64,000 bases of DNA from Marsupella aquatica. Lineage: Eukaryota > Marchantiophyta. The DNA is taken from contig OZ316898.1 of NCBI GenBank assembly GCA_973895155.1, forward strand, positions 17,918,001 to 17,982,000. Reading direction: 5' to 3'. Numbering within the stretch: the first letter of the stretch is position 1; each line of letters starts with the position of its first letter. Positions 12,512 through 22,943 of the stretch are shown piece by piece. A model generated the notes under the pieces. That model ran no database searches. It was not told the origin of the DNA and saw only the letters and a program-made list of their open reading frames with translations. A program made the translations under genes and the position numbers.

Positions 12512-13129
12512 ATGACAAAACCCCCTTATTTTGGTGGTGAAACCATTTTTGTTCACGACGCTGTGAGAGATGCGACTGCTCAGGTTCTCTCTGGCTCTTT
12601 GGTCTGCGCGCGGCGGGAGGTGGTGCTCGAGTTACCTGGTCCTCCATCACAGCGGTTATGGGTGGATCTTACCATGGTCCGTGACGGTCACCGTACTTTG
12701 GCAGATGTAGTGGTGACAAACCCATTGCACCAAGACATCATTGGGACAGCGGCAACAACGGCAGGGGCAGCAGCATCACGAGCAGCAACAACGAAGGAGG
12801 CCAAATATGCTGCACGAGCTTCATCTGATAGCTTCTTGCCCCTTGCTCTTGAGATATTTGGGCGTCTCCATCATCAGTTCGACGGGCTTCTTCGCCAAGC
12901 TGCTCGGGATGTTCACGGCCGGATGGGTCCCACCGGGCCCCCGCTATCTGTTTTGACCACGCACTTTCGCCAATGCATTTCAGTCACCTTACAGCGTGCT
13001 CAAGCTCGGGCCGTCTATCGTCGATCTTTGACAGTGGGTGCTAGTGTGACTCCGCAGCGGCTAGCCCCCCTAGAGGACATTCCTGTCCCACTTGTCGATC
13101 TAGTTTCGACACTTGATGTAGACCACTAG
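12512..13129 (+). CDS. ORF with LINE-type C-terminal endonuclease-like domain
   Basis: A 205-codon intact frame. Residues about 40-130 carry a pattern I recognise from the C-terminal region of reverse-transcriptase proteins in non-LTR elements of plants and animals: RLWVDLTMVRDG, then TLADVVVTNP, then an Ala-rich helix ending in TTKEAKYAARA, then FLPLALEIFGRL, then an FRQCISVTLQRAQAR helix. The Asp residues and the E-x-K-Y group fit a restriction-like PD-(D/E)xK nuclease core; that fold assignment is inference. No reverse transcriptase or zinc knuckle is present upstream in any frame, so this is probably a 5'-truncated retroelement copy, or possibly an expressed derivative, since the frame is unbroken. 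The true start is unknown. Confidence 0.6.
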   Translation: MTKPPYFGGETIFVHDAVRDATAQVLSGSLVCARREVVLELPGPPSQRLWVDLTMVRDGHRTLADVVVTNPLHQDIIGTAATTAGAAASRAATTKEAKYAARASSDSFLPLALEIFGRLHHQFDGLLRQAARDVHGRMGPTGPPLSVLTTHFRQCISVTLQRAQARAVYRRSLTVGASVTPQRLAPLEDIPVPLVDLVSTLDVDH

Positions 13130-14715
13130 CTTGTTGCCACATTTGCTAGGTATGATGAGGACCTCGGTCCATTTGCGGTAGTTTTAGTTACTCTTTCTTG
13201 GTTTTTAGGGGTTTCTTTTTGCTCACTTCTTTTAGTTCCTCTTTCTTGGTTTTTAGGGTTTCCTTTTGCTCACTTCTTTTGCGTTTGGTTTTGTCCACTT
13301 GGGACCTCTCTTGTTTATTCTTTTGTACTCTATTTGGCCTTTTTCTATATAAAATATGTGTATATTTTTTCTTATTTCAGTCAACTTTTCATGGCATTTC
13401 TTGGGCCACGTTAAACTATAGTGCCTTCTGCTGTAAAATATGCCATGCATTCGGCGCAGAAATCACTACGAATAGTGCCATTGACGTCAGGCAATTATTC
13501 TAGGATGACCAAAAAAAGAATCATGTTTTAGATAGTCCCCGAGTGAGGGAGAGAAACTGAAATAAGGGGTTTTGTTTCCCTCCATGGGGTCCATCAAGTA
13601 TTTCGTTGTCCCTTTGGTAGTGGCTCGGGGCCTCGGGGCCTCGGGTAATGGCAGCGGTGGTGTAAACGTTTAATTAAATTAAACCAACCACTACTGCGCG
13701 GTGAGTCGTGCTGGGCCCCCCTCCTCCAGGGACGGTCCGCCCTTCGCTGGCCTTTCTGGCGGCCGCAGGGTCCTTGGGTGGTCCTTAAACAGTCGTCGTC
13801 GTACATTGAAGGACTCAAGGACTGGTGCACAAAATCTGATTGTGGGCATTAAAGTATCAGATCTTGCAGCATGGCCGACGCATCGAGTGCCCGTCTCTTC
13901 GCGTTCACCATCCTGCATTCCTGACACTGTCAATGAGCCGAGCCGATTTCGCTCTCGGCGATCAGCGACGGAGCGAGAACGGTTCTTCTGTGCAAGGTTG
14001 GAGAATCGAATTGTTGCCGCTCGACCTTCATTTCGTCCACTGAGGTTGGTCCCTGTGATGCATTCTGGTAGAGGAGGCAGTGTGTGAGAGGGAAGTGTCC
14101 AGAGAGGGGTGGAATCAGTTTTCAGCGGAGGTCATTAGGGATTTGTTTCTGTTGCATTGGAGTTTAGGTTGACGAAGATTTTGATGAATTAATACGTGTG
14201 GACCGGTGTTACATATTGCTCACTCGTCAACTCTTTCTAATCAGGACTTTACTCGGAAGTAATGTGGTTTTGCATTCTGTGAGGAAAAATACGTGAAAGG
14301 GATGAATGAATCCATGAATATGATTTTTAAAAAGGCCCATGGACCAAGCCCTCAACGCACAAGGGTTATCCACAGTTCATGAGTGTTAGACAGACTAGCT
14401 ACATAGCAAGAGGATCGAACTCCCTAATCTGAATTAGGATGTGCTGACGATTTGAATCTTTATCTAGTCGTGAAATACTGTCGGAAGCTGATTGCTGTGA
14501 ATCTCTGATTAGGGGGAGAGATTTTGAACCAGGCTTATGGAGAGGATCTGAAATACGGTATCGGGTTGTTAGTCTGGATGATTCAGAATTTGCTTATGAA
14601 GACTGGAGTTTGGGTGAGAACACAGTTTAGTGAATGGATTCTTATTGATTGAGAGGACCACTTTCGTTTCGAAGTGCAGAAGGAGCATTGAAAGAGTGGG
14701 AGTGCGGTCGAAGAG
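13130..14715. other. Non-coding region, possible SMO1 promoter and leader
   Basis: Pyrimidine-rich DNA to about 13.5 kb, then a GC-richer segment at 13.6-14.1 kb containing two adjacent GGGGCCTC units near 13.63 kb and a 128-codon frame without family resemblance. The position and composition suit a promoter or long 5' leader for the sterol oxidase gene, but no start site can be fixed. A single GGGGTCCATCAAG word of the dispersed family lies near 13.58 kb. Confidence 0.5.
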
Positions 14716-16488
14716 ATGTTAGATTACGGGAGCGTCGGGGAAGCAGAGGCTTCCCTGGGGCGCAACCTGACGACGCTGGAGCTCAAATGGTTCCAATATA
14801 CGGCCAATGTTGACGACTACAAGCTTTATTGCTTTAACATTGTGTTCCTGTTCATCATCTTCAACTTGGCTCCCATGCCTTCGGTGCTTTTAGACTTCTT
14901 GAGGGTGAAAGTGTTCGAGAAGTACAGGCTTCAACCGGGCGTGCATAACAGTAGAGAGTCAATCTTACAATGTTACAAGAGGGTGACGGTGTTGTTCTTC
15001 ACCGTCGTGGGGCCACTCCAGCTCTCCTCTTATCCTGCCGTTAAGGTGCTCTCTTCCTCCTCTGAGATTTGGACCGGTCAAAAGTTACTATGAAATTTGT
15101 GATATTAAATTTGTTTCGAGTAGCAGAGAGAGAATTTTTCTCGTGAGGGAGTAAAAAGATGTCTTTTCTCTAGCTAGGTTTGGTGATGCAGTGCAGATGG
15201 TGGGTGTACATTGCGGCCTACCTCTTTCCAGCGCGCAAGAAATTCTACTGCAGTTGGGAGTCTATTTCCTTGTTGAAGACTATTGTAACTATTGGCTTCA
15301 CAGATGGCTGCACTCAGAGTGGGCCTACAATAACATACACCATGTTCATCATGAATTCACAGCGCCAATGGGCTTTTCTGCTCCATACGTGCATGTGGCT
15401 GAGATGGTTGTGTTAGGAATTCCTACCTTTGTGGGCCCGGCTCTCGTGCCTGGACACATGATAACTTTCTGGCTGTGGATAGGACTGAGGCAACTCGAAG
15501 CCATTGAGACACACAGTGGGTATGTCACAACTTATTTTTGTCAGTTTTCTCTTTGAAGGTCACTCGAGGTATTGTTTGTGATGCTTACAAATTCTCTGTT
15601 CTGATCAGCTCTATTGCCCTTTCGTTTTCCTGATGGAATATGTTTGATTGTTCCATTTGTAGGTATGATTTTCCTTGGAGCCCAACAAGGCTCATTCCCT
15701 TCTATGGAGGTCCTGAGTATCACGATTACCATCACTTGGTTGGTGGTTCAAGCCAAAGCAATTTTGCCTCCGTTTTCACATATTGTGACTGGCTCTATGG
15801 CACAGATAAGGTGAGGTTCGGCGGACTGGAATGATGAATTTTGCTAAATGGAAAATGTGGCACAGGAAGACTGATAAGTGGGCAGCAACATCTCTCTAGA
15901 TCCGATAGTTAGAAGATTATAGTATAGACTATCTTTGCCGCGTTTGTAATGCCTTGTATTTCTCTTTTGTTGCGTTTGTTTCCACTTTTCAAGACGCGGC
16001 GGAAGCCTGCAGTAGACTCATATTACATGTTCTTCAAACTTATATGGCATTTAGGGGATCCTAAGACACAATTAATGCTCAAGGCTTATGAGCTAAAAAA
16101 TCTATGTGAAGGCTTGTTCTGCTGAGATAAAGTCTTGAAAAGTATTGGCGGTTCATATTCACGCTGTTTTGTACTTTCAGGGGTTTCGCTACCAAAGGAG
16201 TCTCCTCCAGAAGGTGAATTTTCCTCAATCTACAACACTACAATCTTAACTTGTCCGAATTCTCCTCGTTTCCCGAGTATTTGCTTCAGAAGTTTTCTGG
16301 GAAACTTCCTACTTCCTATAGGACAGTCTTGTCAAGTGTTAATTGTATTTATGGTTCCTACCAATTTAACTGTCTTGGATAACGTCCTGCAGTCTCGTAC
16401 AGCTAGAGCGGTGAAGGACGAGAATGATTGGACAATATTGAACTTGCCCAACGAGAAGCAGCTGAGGGCCAAAGCCAAGATAACATAA
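14716..16488 (+). CDS. SMO1: Methylsterol monooxygenase 1 (sterol C-4 methyl oxidase)
   Basis: Di-iron oxygenase of the ER membrane that oxidises the C-4 methyl group of 4,4-dimethylsterols in phytosterol synthesis. Five exons join in phase: 14716-15045, 15197-15519, 15663-15810, 16181-16213 and 16393-16488, giving 309 residues. All three histidine clusters of the fatty-acid-hydroxylase family are present: HRWLH (145-149), HHVHH (158-162) and HDYHH (238-242). The blocks GHMITFWLWIGLRQLEAIE and FYGGPEYHDYHH, and the tail YGTDKGFRYQ, match the SMO1 rather than the SMO2 class as I remember them. Hydrophobic segments near 50-70, 90-110, 125-140 and 190-210 fit a multi-pass protein. Exon 4 has only 33 bases. 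No ER retrieval motif is obvious at the C-terminus. Confidence 0.95.
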
Positions 16489-17340
16489 CAGGAGCACCGC
16501 CGTGCAGCTTATGGCACAAAATTGTACAAGTGCCGTAGACATTTATTCTGGTCAAGAAGTCGAGGGCAACCTGAGAAAAGTGCGTCTGCTAGAATGTATA
16601 CTTGAAACATTTTTCCATAAGCAGCTTGGTCTAGAATAAGAAGTGGGCAGGAGAGTGAAATTGTGCGTTTCTACCTGAGCCTCTCCAGTCCTGATCTGCA
16701 GTGCCATGAACTAGTTTCAGTCCTGGTTATATTAACCAGACTACGATAGCTGTCGTACTTTTCATTGTATTTGCTCAAGTATTGTGGTATTTCCACTCCA
16801 TTTGGCTGCCTGGGTTTGACTGATTAGTTTGCTTTTCAGCCATATATTTTTTCCTTGCATATCAGAAACTCATTAAATTGATTGTCAAATTATTCTCGCC
16901 AACACCTGCCAAAGTTCGTGTTTATTAGAACAGATCTTTCTTCCTAAATCAGAGGGTTTCATTCATGTATCATGCTCATTTAAGTCTGTTTAGCAAGGTT
17001 GTAATGAACGACCATATTTGGACCTATTCTGATAGGGACGAAAGATCTGAGAATATAGTTGTGCTGCCAGAGGTCTGCTATTCCCTTTTCTGTATCCCAC
17101 TGAAACAAGCAGGTGGACCACTTTACTTTGAGCAGTCTAAGGACTACCTTAAAACTGAATAGATGAGGTCTTGGGGCACTCTAAACAAACGTATAAATTG
17201 AGATGGGCTGGAGACAGTTCAAAACGATATGGCTCTCTGGAGGAGCCTAAGTACTACCTTAAAAACTGAAGAGATGAACTCTTTGATGACTCTAAACAAA
17301 CCCCTAAAAAGGGAAGGGACTGCAGCTACTCCAATAAGCT
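16489..17340. other. Downstream flank of SMO1
   Basis: Probable 3' untranslated and intergenic sequence. No conserved coding segment is visible. A short imperfect repeat of CTAAG-ACTACCTTAAAA-CTGAA occurs at about 17139 and 17250. Confidence 0.5.
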
Positions 17341-17385
17341 GGCAAAGGAGTAAGGCGTTTAGGGTTTAGATGCTCATTGGCTGAA

Positions 17386-18117
17386 CTTTAAGCTACCCTG
17401 ATGGCAAAAGGCATGAGCCAACGCTCGTTGGCTGAACCAAAATTGCATTGGTGGTAGGACAAGTCAGAGAATGGCCACCAGCAATCTTTCCTAGAAAAAG
17501 CAAAGAGAAGCTAGAGTTGGTATCTAGGTTTCTAGAGTTGCCCACTGGCTGAACTTTAAGCTACCCTGATGGCAAAAGGCATTAGGCAATGCTCGTTGGC
17601 TGAACCAAAGTTGCATTGGTGGTAGGACTTTAAGCTACCCTGATGGCAAAAGGCAAGAGGCAATGCTTCGTTGGCTGAACCAAAGTTGCATTGGTGGTAG
17701 GACAAGAGAATGGCCTTGGTTCATTGGTGGTAGGACAAGAGAATGGCCACCAGCAATCTTAGAAAATGCAAAGAGAAGCTAGAGTTGGGATCTAGGTTTC
17801 TAGAGTGCTTAGTTGGCTGAACCAAAGTTGCATTGGTGGTAGGACAAGAGAATGGCCACCAGCAATCTTAGAAAATGCAAAGAGAAGTTAGATTTGGGAT
17901 CTAGGTTTCTAGAGTGAAGCTTCTAGACTGTGACTCTAGGGCCCCACTAATACTCATGTGCATGGAACAGAATGTGCATGGAGAGAATGATAGGGCCTTA
18001 CAAAAATTCATGCTGGAACAGAATGTGCATGGAGAGAATGATAGGGCCTTACAAAAATTCATGTGCATGGAGAAAATGATAGAACCCCACCAAAAAGAAT
18101 GTGCATGGAGACAATGA
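17386..18117. repeat. Nested long-period tandem array plus ~50-base array
   Basis: Between 17386 and about 17920, a unit starting ACTTTAAGCTACCCTGATGG and running through GCTCGTTGGCTGAACC, TTGCATTGGTGGTAGGAC, AATGGCCACCAGCAATCTT and GATCTAGGTTTCTAGAGT is repeated; starts lie near 17386, 17550 and 17628, and some copies are internally deleted. From about 17956 to 18117 a separate unit around GAATGTGCATGGAGAGAATG recurs with a period near 50 bases. No protein function is implied by the open frame across the second part. Confidence 0.8.
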
Positions 18118-18775
18118 TGTAAGTTAAGATAATGACGTGTAGGGTGGTTTGGATCATCATTTCAAAGCTCACAATGACTCTAATCAAGACAACTGAAAGT
18201 ATGGTGGACAAAAAAAATGGGCCAAAGGTGAAAGGGATATAGGGTAGAATTATTTTTTTGGCAAAAGTTGTTTTTTTTGTTGTCATCGAATTGGGGCATG
18301 AATGAAAATATGGGGCGGGACTAAAAGTGCGGTGAATCATTGGAGGAATTGTGGTGCAGCTAAACCATTTTTCATCTATGCAACAACAGAATTTATAATA
18401 CACTAAAATACTAATTTATATCTTACAAATTATCAAAAGAAGAATGGAACATAACAAGAGTACAACCCAGAGGAAATGGGAATAGAGGCATAAAGAAACT
18501 GCATGTGTTTGGTAAATTGCAATGCTGTAAATTTGGTTACCAGACCCTTGCTCCACTAATTTTTAGCCATAAAACTTTGTAACTTCGACCTTCCTTTTGA
18601 TGTAGAAATCTCTCAAGTGGGGTTTCCTTTTGTCTACTGGTACATTATTTTTATTACACTAGGGAATATATTTTGTCAGCAATTTATCGTCCTCACCTCT
18701 ATTCACGTTCAAAGTACAGGTACTCGCACTAGTGTTATCAAAATAAGGGTGATGTCAGTTTACACTGCACCAAAC

Positions 18776-19737
18776 CCCGAGTTATATCTACGACAAGTTA
18801 ATGCTCCCCCACTTTCCCGGGGCGCCGTACACTGCCAGTCCCAGTCCCCGATGTTGCTGCCTGCTTTGGCCCAAGTTTGGCAGAACATAAACCAATACTC
18901 TACCATTTTTTCACGCGCTCCGGCCCGATAAACTTTGGGTAATCGACTTTGGGTTTATGTTTTGGCACCTTCGCTCACTCCGGCCCGATGACTTAAGTCG
19001 GGACTTCAGTTTGTGTCATCGATTTCTTCCTTGTGGAGTCTTGGTTTATGTTCTGGCAACACTTCTTTCCAACATAGTCTAAGTGTTCAGGGCAAACCTA
19101 GTACTTTAGTTAAGAGTCATGATATATAGAGTCTTGGTTTATGTTGTGCCAAATACTTATTCTCTATGGAGTTGTGATTACTGTTTTGGCAACACTTCTT
19201 TGCAAGGGAGTCATGCTTGTTTGGTAATAGAGTCTAAGTGTTTAGGCACAACCTAGTATTTTGGTTAAAGAGTAATGATTCTAGAGTCTTGGTAGATGTT
19301 TTGCCAAATGCTTCTTCTTGATGGAGTCAAGGTTTATGTTCTGGCAACACTTCTTTCCAATGGAGTCATACCTATTTTGTAATAGAGTCTTAAGTGTTCA
19401 AGGGGAGCCTCATACTTTGGTTGAGAGTCATGATTGATAGAGTCTTGGTTTATGTTGCGCCAAATAGTTATTCTCTATGGAGTGGTGGTTTGTGTTTTGG
19501 TAACACTTCTTTCCAAAAAGTTGATGGCACAAAGTCAATCGGGCAGGAGCGACTGACAAAAAGTTTTGGATGCCAAAACATAAACCTGAAGTCGATGGCG
19601 CAAAGTTTATCGGGCCGGAGCGCATGAGTTAAATCGTAGAGTATTGGTTTAATATGTTCTGCCAAACTTGGGACGGGCAGTGTACGGCGCCCCGGGAATG
19701 TGGGGGAGCATTAACTTGACGTAGATTTAAATCAGGG
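18776..19737. mobile_element. Fold-back element with long inverted termini
   Basis: About 195 bases at 18776-18970 match, inverted, about 169 bases at 19569-19737. Shared words include CAAGTTAATGCTCCCCCAC, CCCGGGGCGCCGTACACTGCC, AAGTTTGGCAGAACATA, CCAATACTCTAC and GCGCTCCGGCCCGATAAACTTT. The left arm holds an extra ~27-base insertion. The interior (19036-19518) is a tandem array with unit starts at 19036, 19169, 19324 and 19480, each with GGCAACACTTCTTTCCAA. No transposase is encoded, so the element would be non-autonomous. I could not define a clean target-site duplication. Confidence 0.8.
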
Positions 19738-20269
19738 TCACCAATATGATTCATACTATTAATATACTGTAGTGCCACCTAACTTCATGGTATTTGAAAT
19801 AAATTCCAAAAAAACCCTAATCATATCTCAAATATTCTAGGAGTAAGTCAACGAGACAAATAAAGGTATTCAAAGCGAACACTTGTAGAGTGCACATGTT
19901 CACGAATGGGCTTTGAGCTCCACAAAAGTGGTGAGCACGGAAAGTGGTGAGACTTACAATACCCTTTATTGACAAGTGCTCGACAAAAGGTGTTGAGTGC
20001 TCCACCTTTTAGGGCGAGTACTGAGTAGTGAGGCATGGAAGGGCCTTTATGGGGGCAGGTGTGCTTAGAGAGGAATTGAGATCTCTGACATGTGAAACTC
20101 AATGCCACAAAAGTACATATTAGTCATCAAGGTAAGATGCTGGAGTGCGCGCGGGGGGGGGGGGGAAGACACGAGTAATCACTGACTTTAATTGCTCCAA
20201 ACAATATCAGATAAATGCGTGCAACATAATTGAAATACAAAGTGATTATTATGCTCTAAACAAGCTCAA

Positions 20270-21270
20270 TATTTGTACGTTGCACAAACGATGCCCTGAA
20301 AAAAAGATGTTGTGAAGAAAATAGATGTAGTGTCACCCAACATGTGGTGAAGAGAAAAAATGCCATGAAGAAAAAGATGTAGTGCCGCCCAAGATGTCAT
20401 GAAGAAAAAAGATGTTGTGTCGCCCAAGATGTCAAGAAGATTACTTGGCTTGGCCGCCCCAATGCCAAGACCCCTTGGGGCAACAGAATGGCTTGGCTGC
20501 CTTTTCTCTGAGAAATAAGGGTTACATCTCAACTTTTGGGTAGCTATTGTTTTATTATCTATAGCCCGGTGCTTGTGTGTTGCACAAAAGATGTTGAGGC
20601 TAGGTGACAAAAAGATGTCAAGGAGAAAAAGATGTCAATGAGAAAAATAAATGTTGAAGTGAGGAAAAGAAGCCAAGGTGAAAAAAGATGTCATGAGAAA
20701 AAGAGATGTCATGGCGAGTAAAATATGTCAAGGAGAGAACAGATGTTAAGGTGAGAGAAAGATGTTGTGGTGAAAGACAGATGTGAAGGTGAGAAAAAGG
20801 TAAGATGTTGAGGTGAGAAAATAAAGTGAGGTGAGAAATATGTAAAGATGAGTAAAAGATGTTGAGGAAAGAAAAATTATTGAGTGTGAAAAAAATGGTC
20901 GTGGTGAGATAAAGATATCAAAGTGAGAAAAATATGTCGAGATAAGGTAAAGTTGTTGTGGTGTTCAATAAATTATGCGTTACACATAGAAAGATATCAA
21001 AGTTAGAAAAATATGTTAAGATAAGGTAAAGTTGTTGTGGTGTTCAATAAATCATGAGTTACACATAGAAATTGGAAACACAAGATAACAATAAGGTAAA
21101 GTTGTTGTGGTGTTCAATAAATCATGCGTTATACATAGAAAGATATCAAAGTGAGAAAAATATGTTAAGATAAGGTAAAGTTGTTGTGGTGTTCAATAAA
21201 TCATGCGTTACACATAGAAATTGGAAACACGAGATAACAGCCACTGTATCATAGAATCCAAGCACAACCA
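20270..21270 (+). repeat. GATGT-rich minisatellite block with ~83-base array
   Basis: Three sub-blocks follow each other. At 20290-20440, units of GATGTAGTG-CGCCCAAGATGTCATGAAGAAAAA repeat about three times. At 20590-20900, short units of GATGTCAAGGAGAAAAA type run on. At 20920-21230, a unit containing AAGGTAAAGTTGTTGTGG and GTGTTCAATAAATCATGCG repeats four times with a period near 83 bases, one copy being shifted. Inverted relatives lie at 11.7-12.05 kb and 32.7-33.5 kb. No coding capacity is inferred. Confidence 0.8.
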
Positions 21271-21438
21271 AGTGATTTAATTTTTTTTTAAGAAAAAAAT
21301 ATTAGATATAGATTTTTTTATACTCAAGTTTTTTCAAAATTTTTAAGCAAATATCCAATTCTTTAAATTCCAATTTTAATAAAGGAAATTTTTGATTCAT
21401 TTCAATTGAATTTTCATCTTGGTCTGTTTGGGCAGGCA

Positions 21439-21668
21439 GCTCGGGCAGAAGCAATTGAGATAATAAGGGGTAAGGATTGATCAGGTGTCAGGAAAACATT
21501 TTTAATGAAAGGCTAAGATTGGTTAACAATTGAGTTTTTAAAGGAAGCCTCCTTGACCCTAGTGCATTGATAGAGGCCCTCCCCATTTCCTTTGTCCTAT
21601 TGGATAGCTTCTAGTTTTTGTAAAAGGTAAGCTCGGGCAGAAGCAATTGAGATAATAAGGGGTAAGGA
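21439..21668. repeat. 40-base direct repeat pair, 190 bases apart
   Basis: A GCTCGGGCAGAAGCAATTGA stretch continuing into GATAATAAGGGGTAAGGAT occurs at 21439-21478 and again at 21629-21668, essentially identical. This could be a tandem duplication of the ~190-base interval followed by divergence, or short terminal repeats of an inserted segment. Confidence 0.8.
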
Positions 21669-21786
21669 TCGCTATGAAACACAACCTTGTATTCTAGCTT
21701 TTGATGTGACCAAACTGGCAGAATGCAAGAAAACTGAATGGGACTGCCTCCATGAAATTGCATGACATGAGCAGCATCATGGTTGG

Positions 21787-22118
21787 TACCCAGTAGTCTC
21801 CAGAAGTGAAGGCCCTCTGAAAGATTTATCTCTGGCAGACATCTTCAAGCTCACGTACCCATCCGTTTCAAGACGACTGCACTTCGAAACACCAGTGAAA
21901 TCTTCCAAACAAGAGGACATAAATGAAGAGTGTGCACGGAGAAGAACTGGTGGTACCCAGTAGTCTCCAGAAGTGAAGGCCGTCTGAGAGATTTCTCTCT
22001 GGCAGACATCTTCAAGCTCACGTACCCATCCGTTTCAAGACGACAGCACTTAGAAACGTACCCATCCGTTCCAAACAAGAGGACATAAATGAAGAGTGTG
22101 CACGGAGAAGAACTGGTG
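21787..22118. repeat. ~167-base near-perfect tandem duplication
   Basis: The segment beginning GGTACCCAGTAGTCTCCAGA and running through TGGCAGACATCTTCAAGCTC, ACCCATCCGTTTCAAGACGA, AAACAAGAGGACATAAATGA and GTGCACGGAGAAGAACTGGT occurs twice head to tail, from about 21787 and from about 21953. In the second copy GTACCCATCCGTT is itself repeated once more. It has no coding motif; the high identity implies a recent origin. Confidence 0.85.
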
Positions 22119-22262
22119 CAGGACCATTTATAAATATAATCTTCACTGCTCCCGTCCACACACCAATGGACATCAGTCGTCTATACACAATAATTTCGAT
22201 TTTGTCTATATGAACTTGGTCAAGTTCAGGAAACATGGTTCCAACAAACATGGTTCCAACTT

Positions 22263-22943
22263 GTGCTAATGTTTTTGGGTTTTTTCCTCCATGAGAATAT
22301 AGCTATAGCTATGCTCCCACAACCACCTCTTAGACTGGATCAGCTACAATTGGAACTTGGTGGTGGTGGGCTTAGGATGTACAGTTCTAAGCTCTATTTG
22401 AGGGTACTCATAAGCAGATACTACTATATATCCATGTGGAGTTGGACGTTATCAGGTTGTGTGCAACAACATCGTTCAATTAGTGTACATTTTGTCTGCT
22501 CCCGATTAGATGAGGGAAACAGCCAATCTCAGGTAGGCCTGACCTGTCAAGCTGCACAATAAATCTTCTTTCACTGAATCGGCTCAGCTACGCTTGGGCA
22601 TCACCAGGCAGCACATACATGCAAAACAATCTTCACTGCATTGGGTGGCGAGAAAAGTGCTAAGGGAAGCCGAACACTGGGTAACCTATCCCACAACCGA
22701 GCATGCCCAGAAGGAAAAGAAGCTCTCCCACTCTCTTTTCCTTACGAAGTGCTGTCATCTATTTAGTAGGCAACCCCTGAGAATTTAGCTCGTCAAGTTC
22801 AATATCATCAGCGGATAGAATGCACTGACGAGAGGAGGTGAAGCACTTCTTCTCTTTCCCATTTCCTCCGGTTTGTTCATATGGCTGGCTGGCTCCTTCG
22901 TTTGCATGTGAAGGGAAAGAGACAGAAACCTATTGCCAATCAC
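22263..22943. other. Spacer 3' of the receptor-like kinase
   Basis: Includes the presumed 3' flank of the minus-strand kinase gene. No supported exon, RNA gene or named repeat is seen. Confidence 0.5.

Noticed and set aside
13701-14087. 128-codon plus-strand ORF before SMO1
   Set aside because: No conserved motif; the GC-rich composition alone explains the open frame. It may be leader sequence.
20150-20170. Run of G residues near 20.16 kb as a possible regulatory quadruplex
   Set aside because: A single homopolymer of about a dozen G in intergenic DNA; a sequencing or assembly cause is as likely, and no gene is near.
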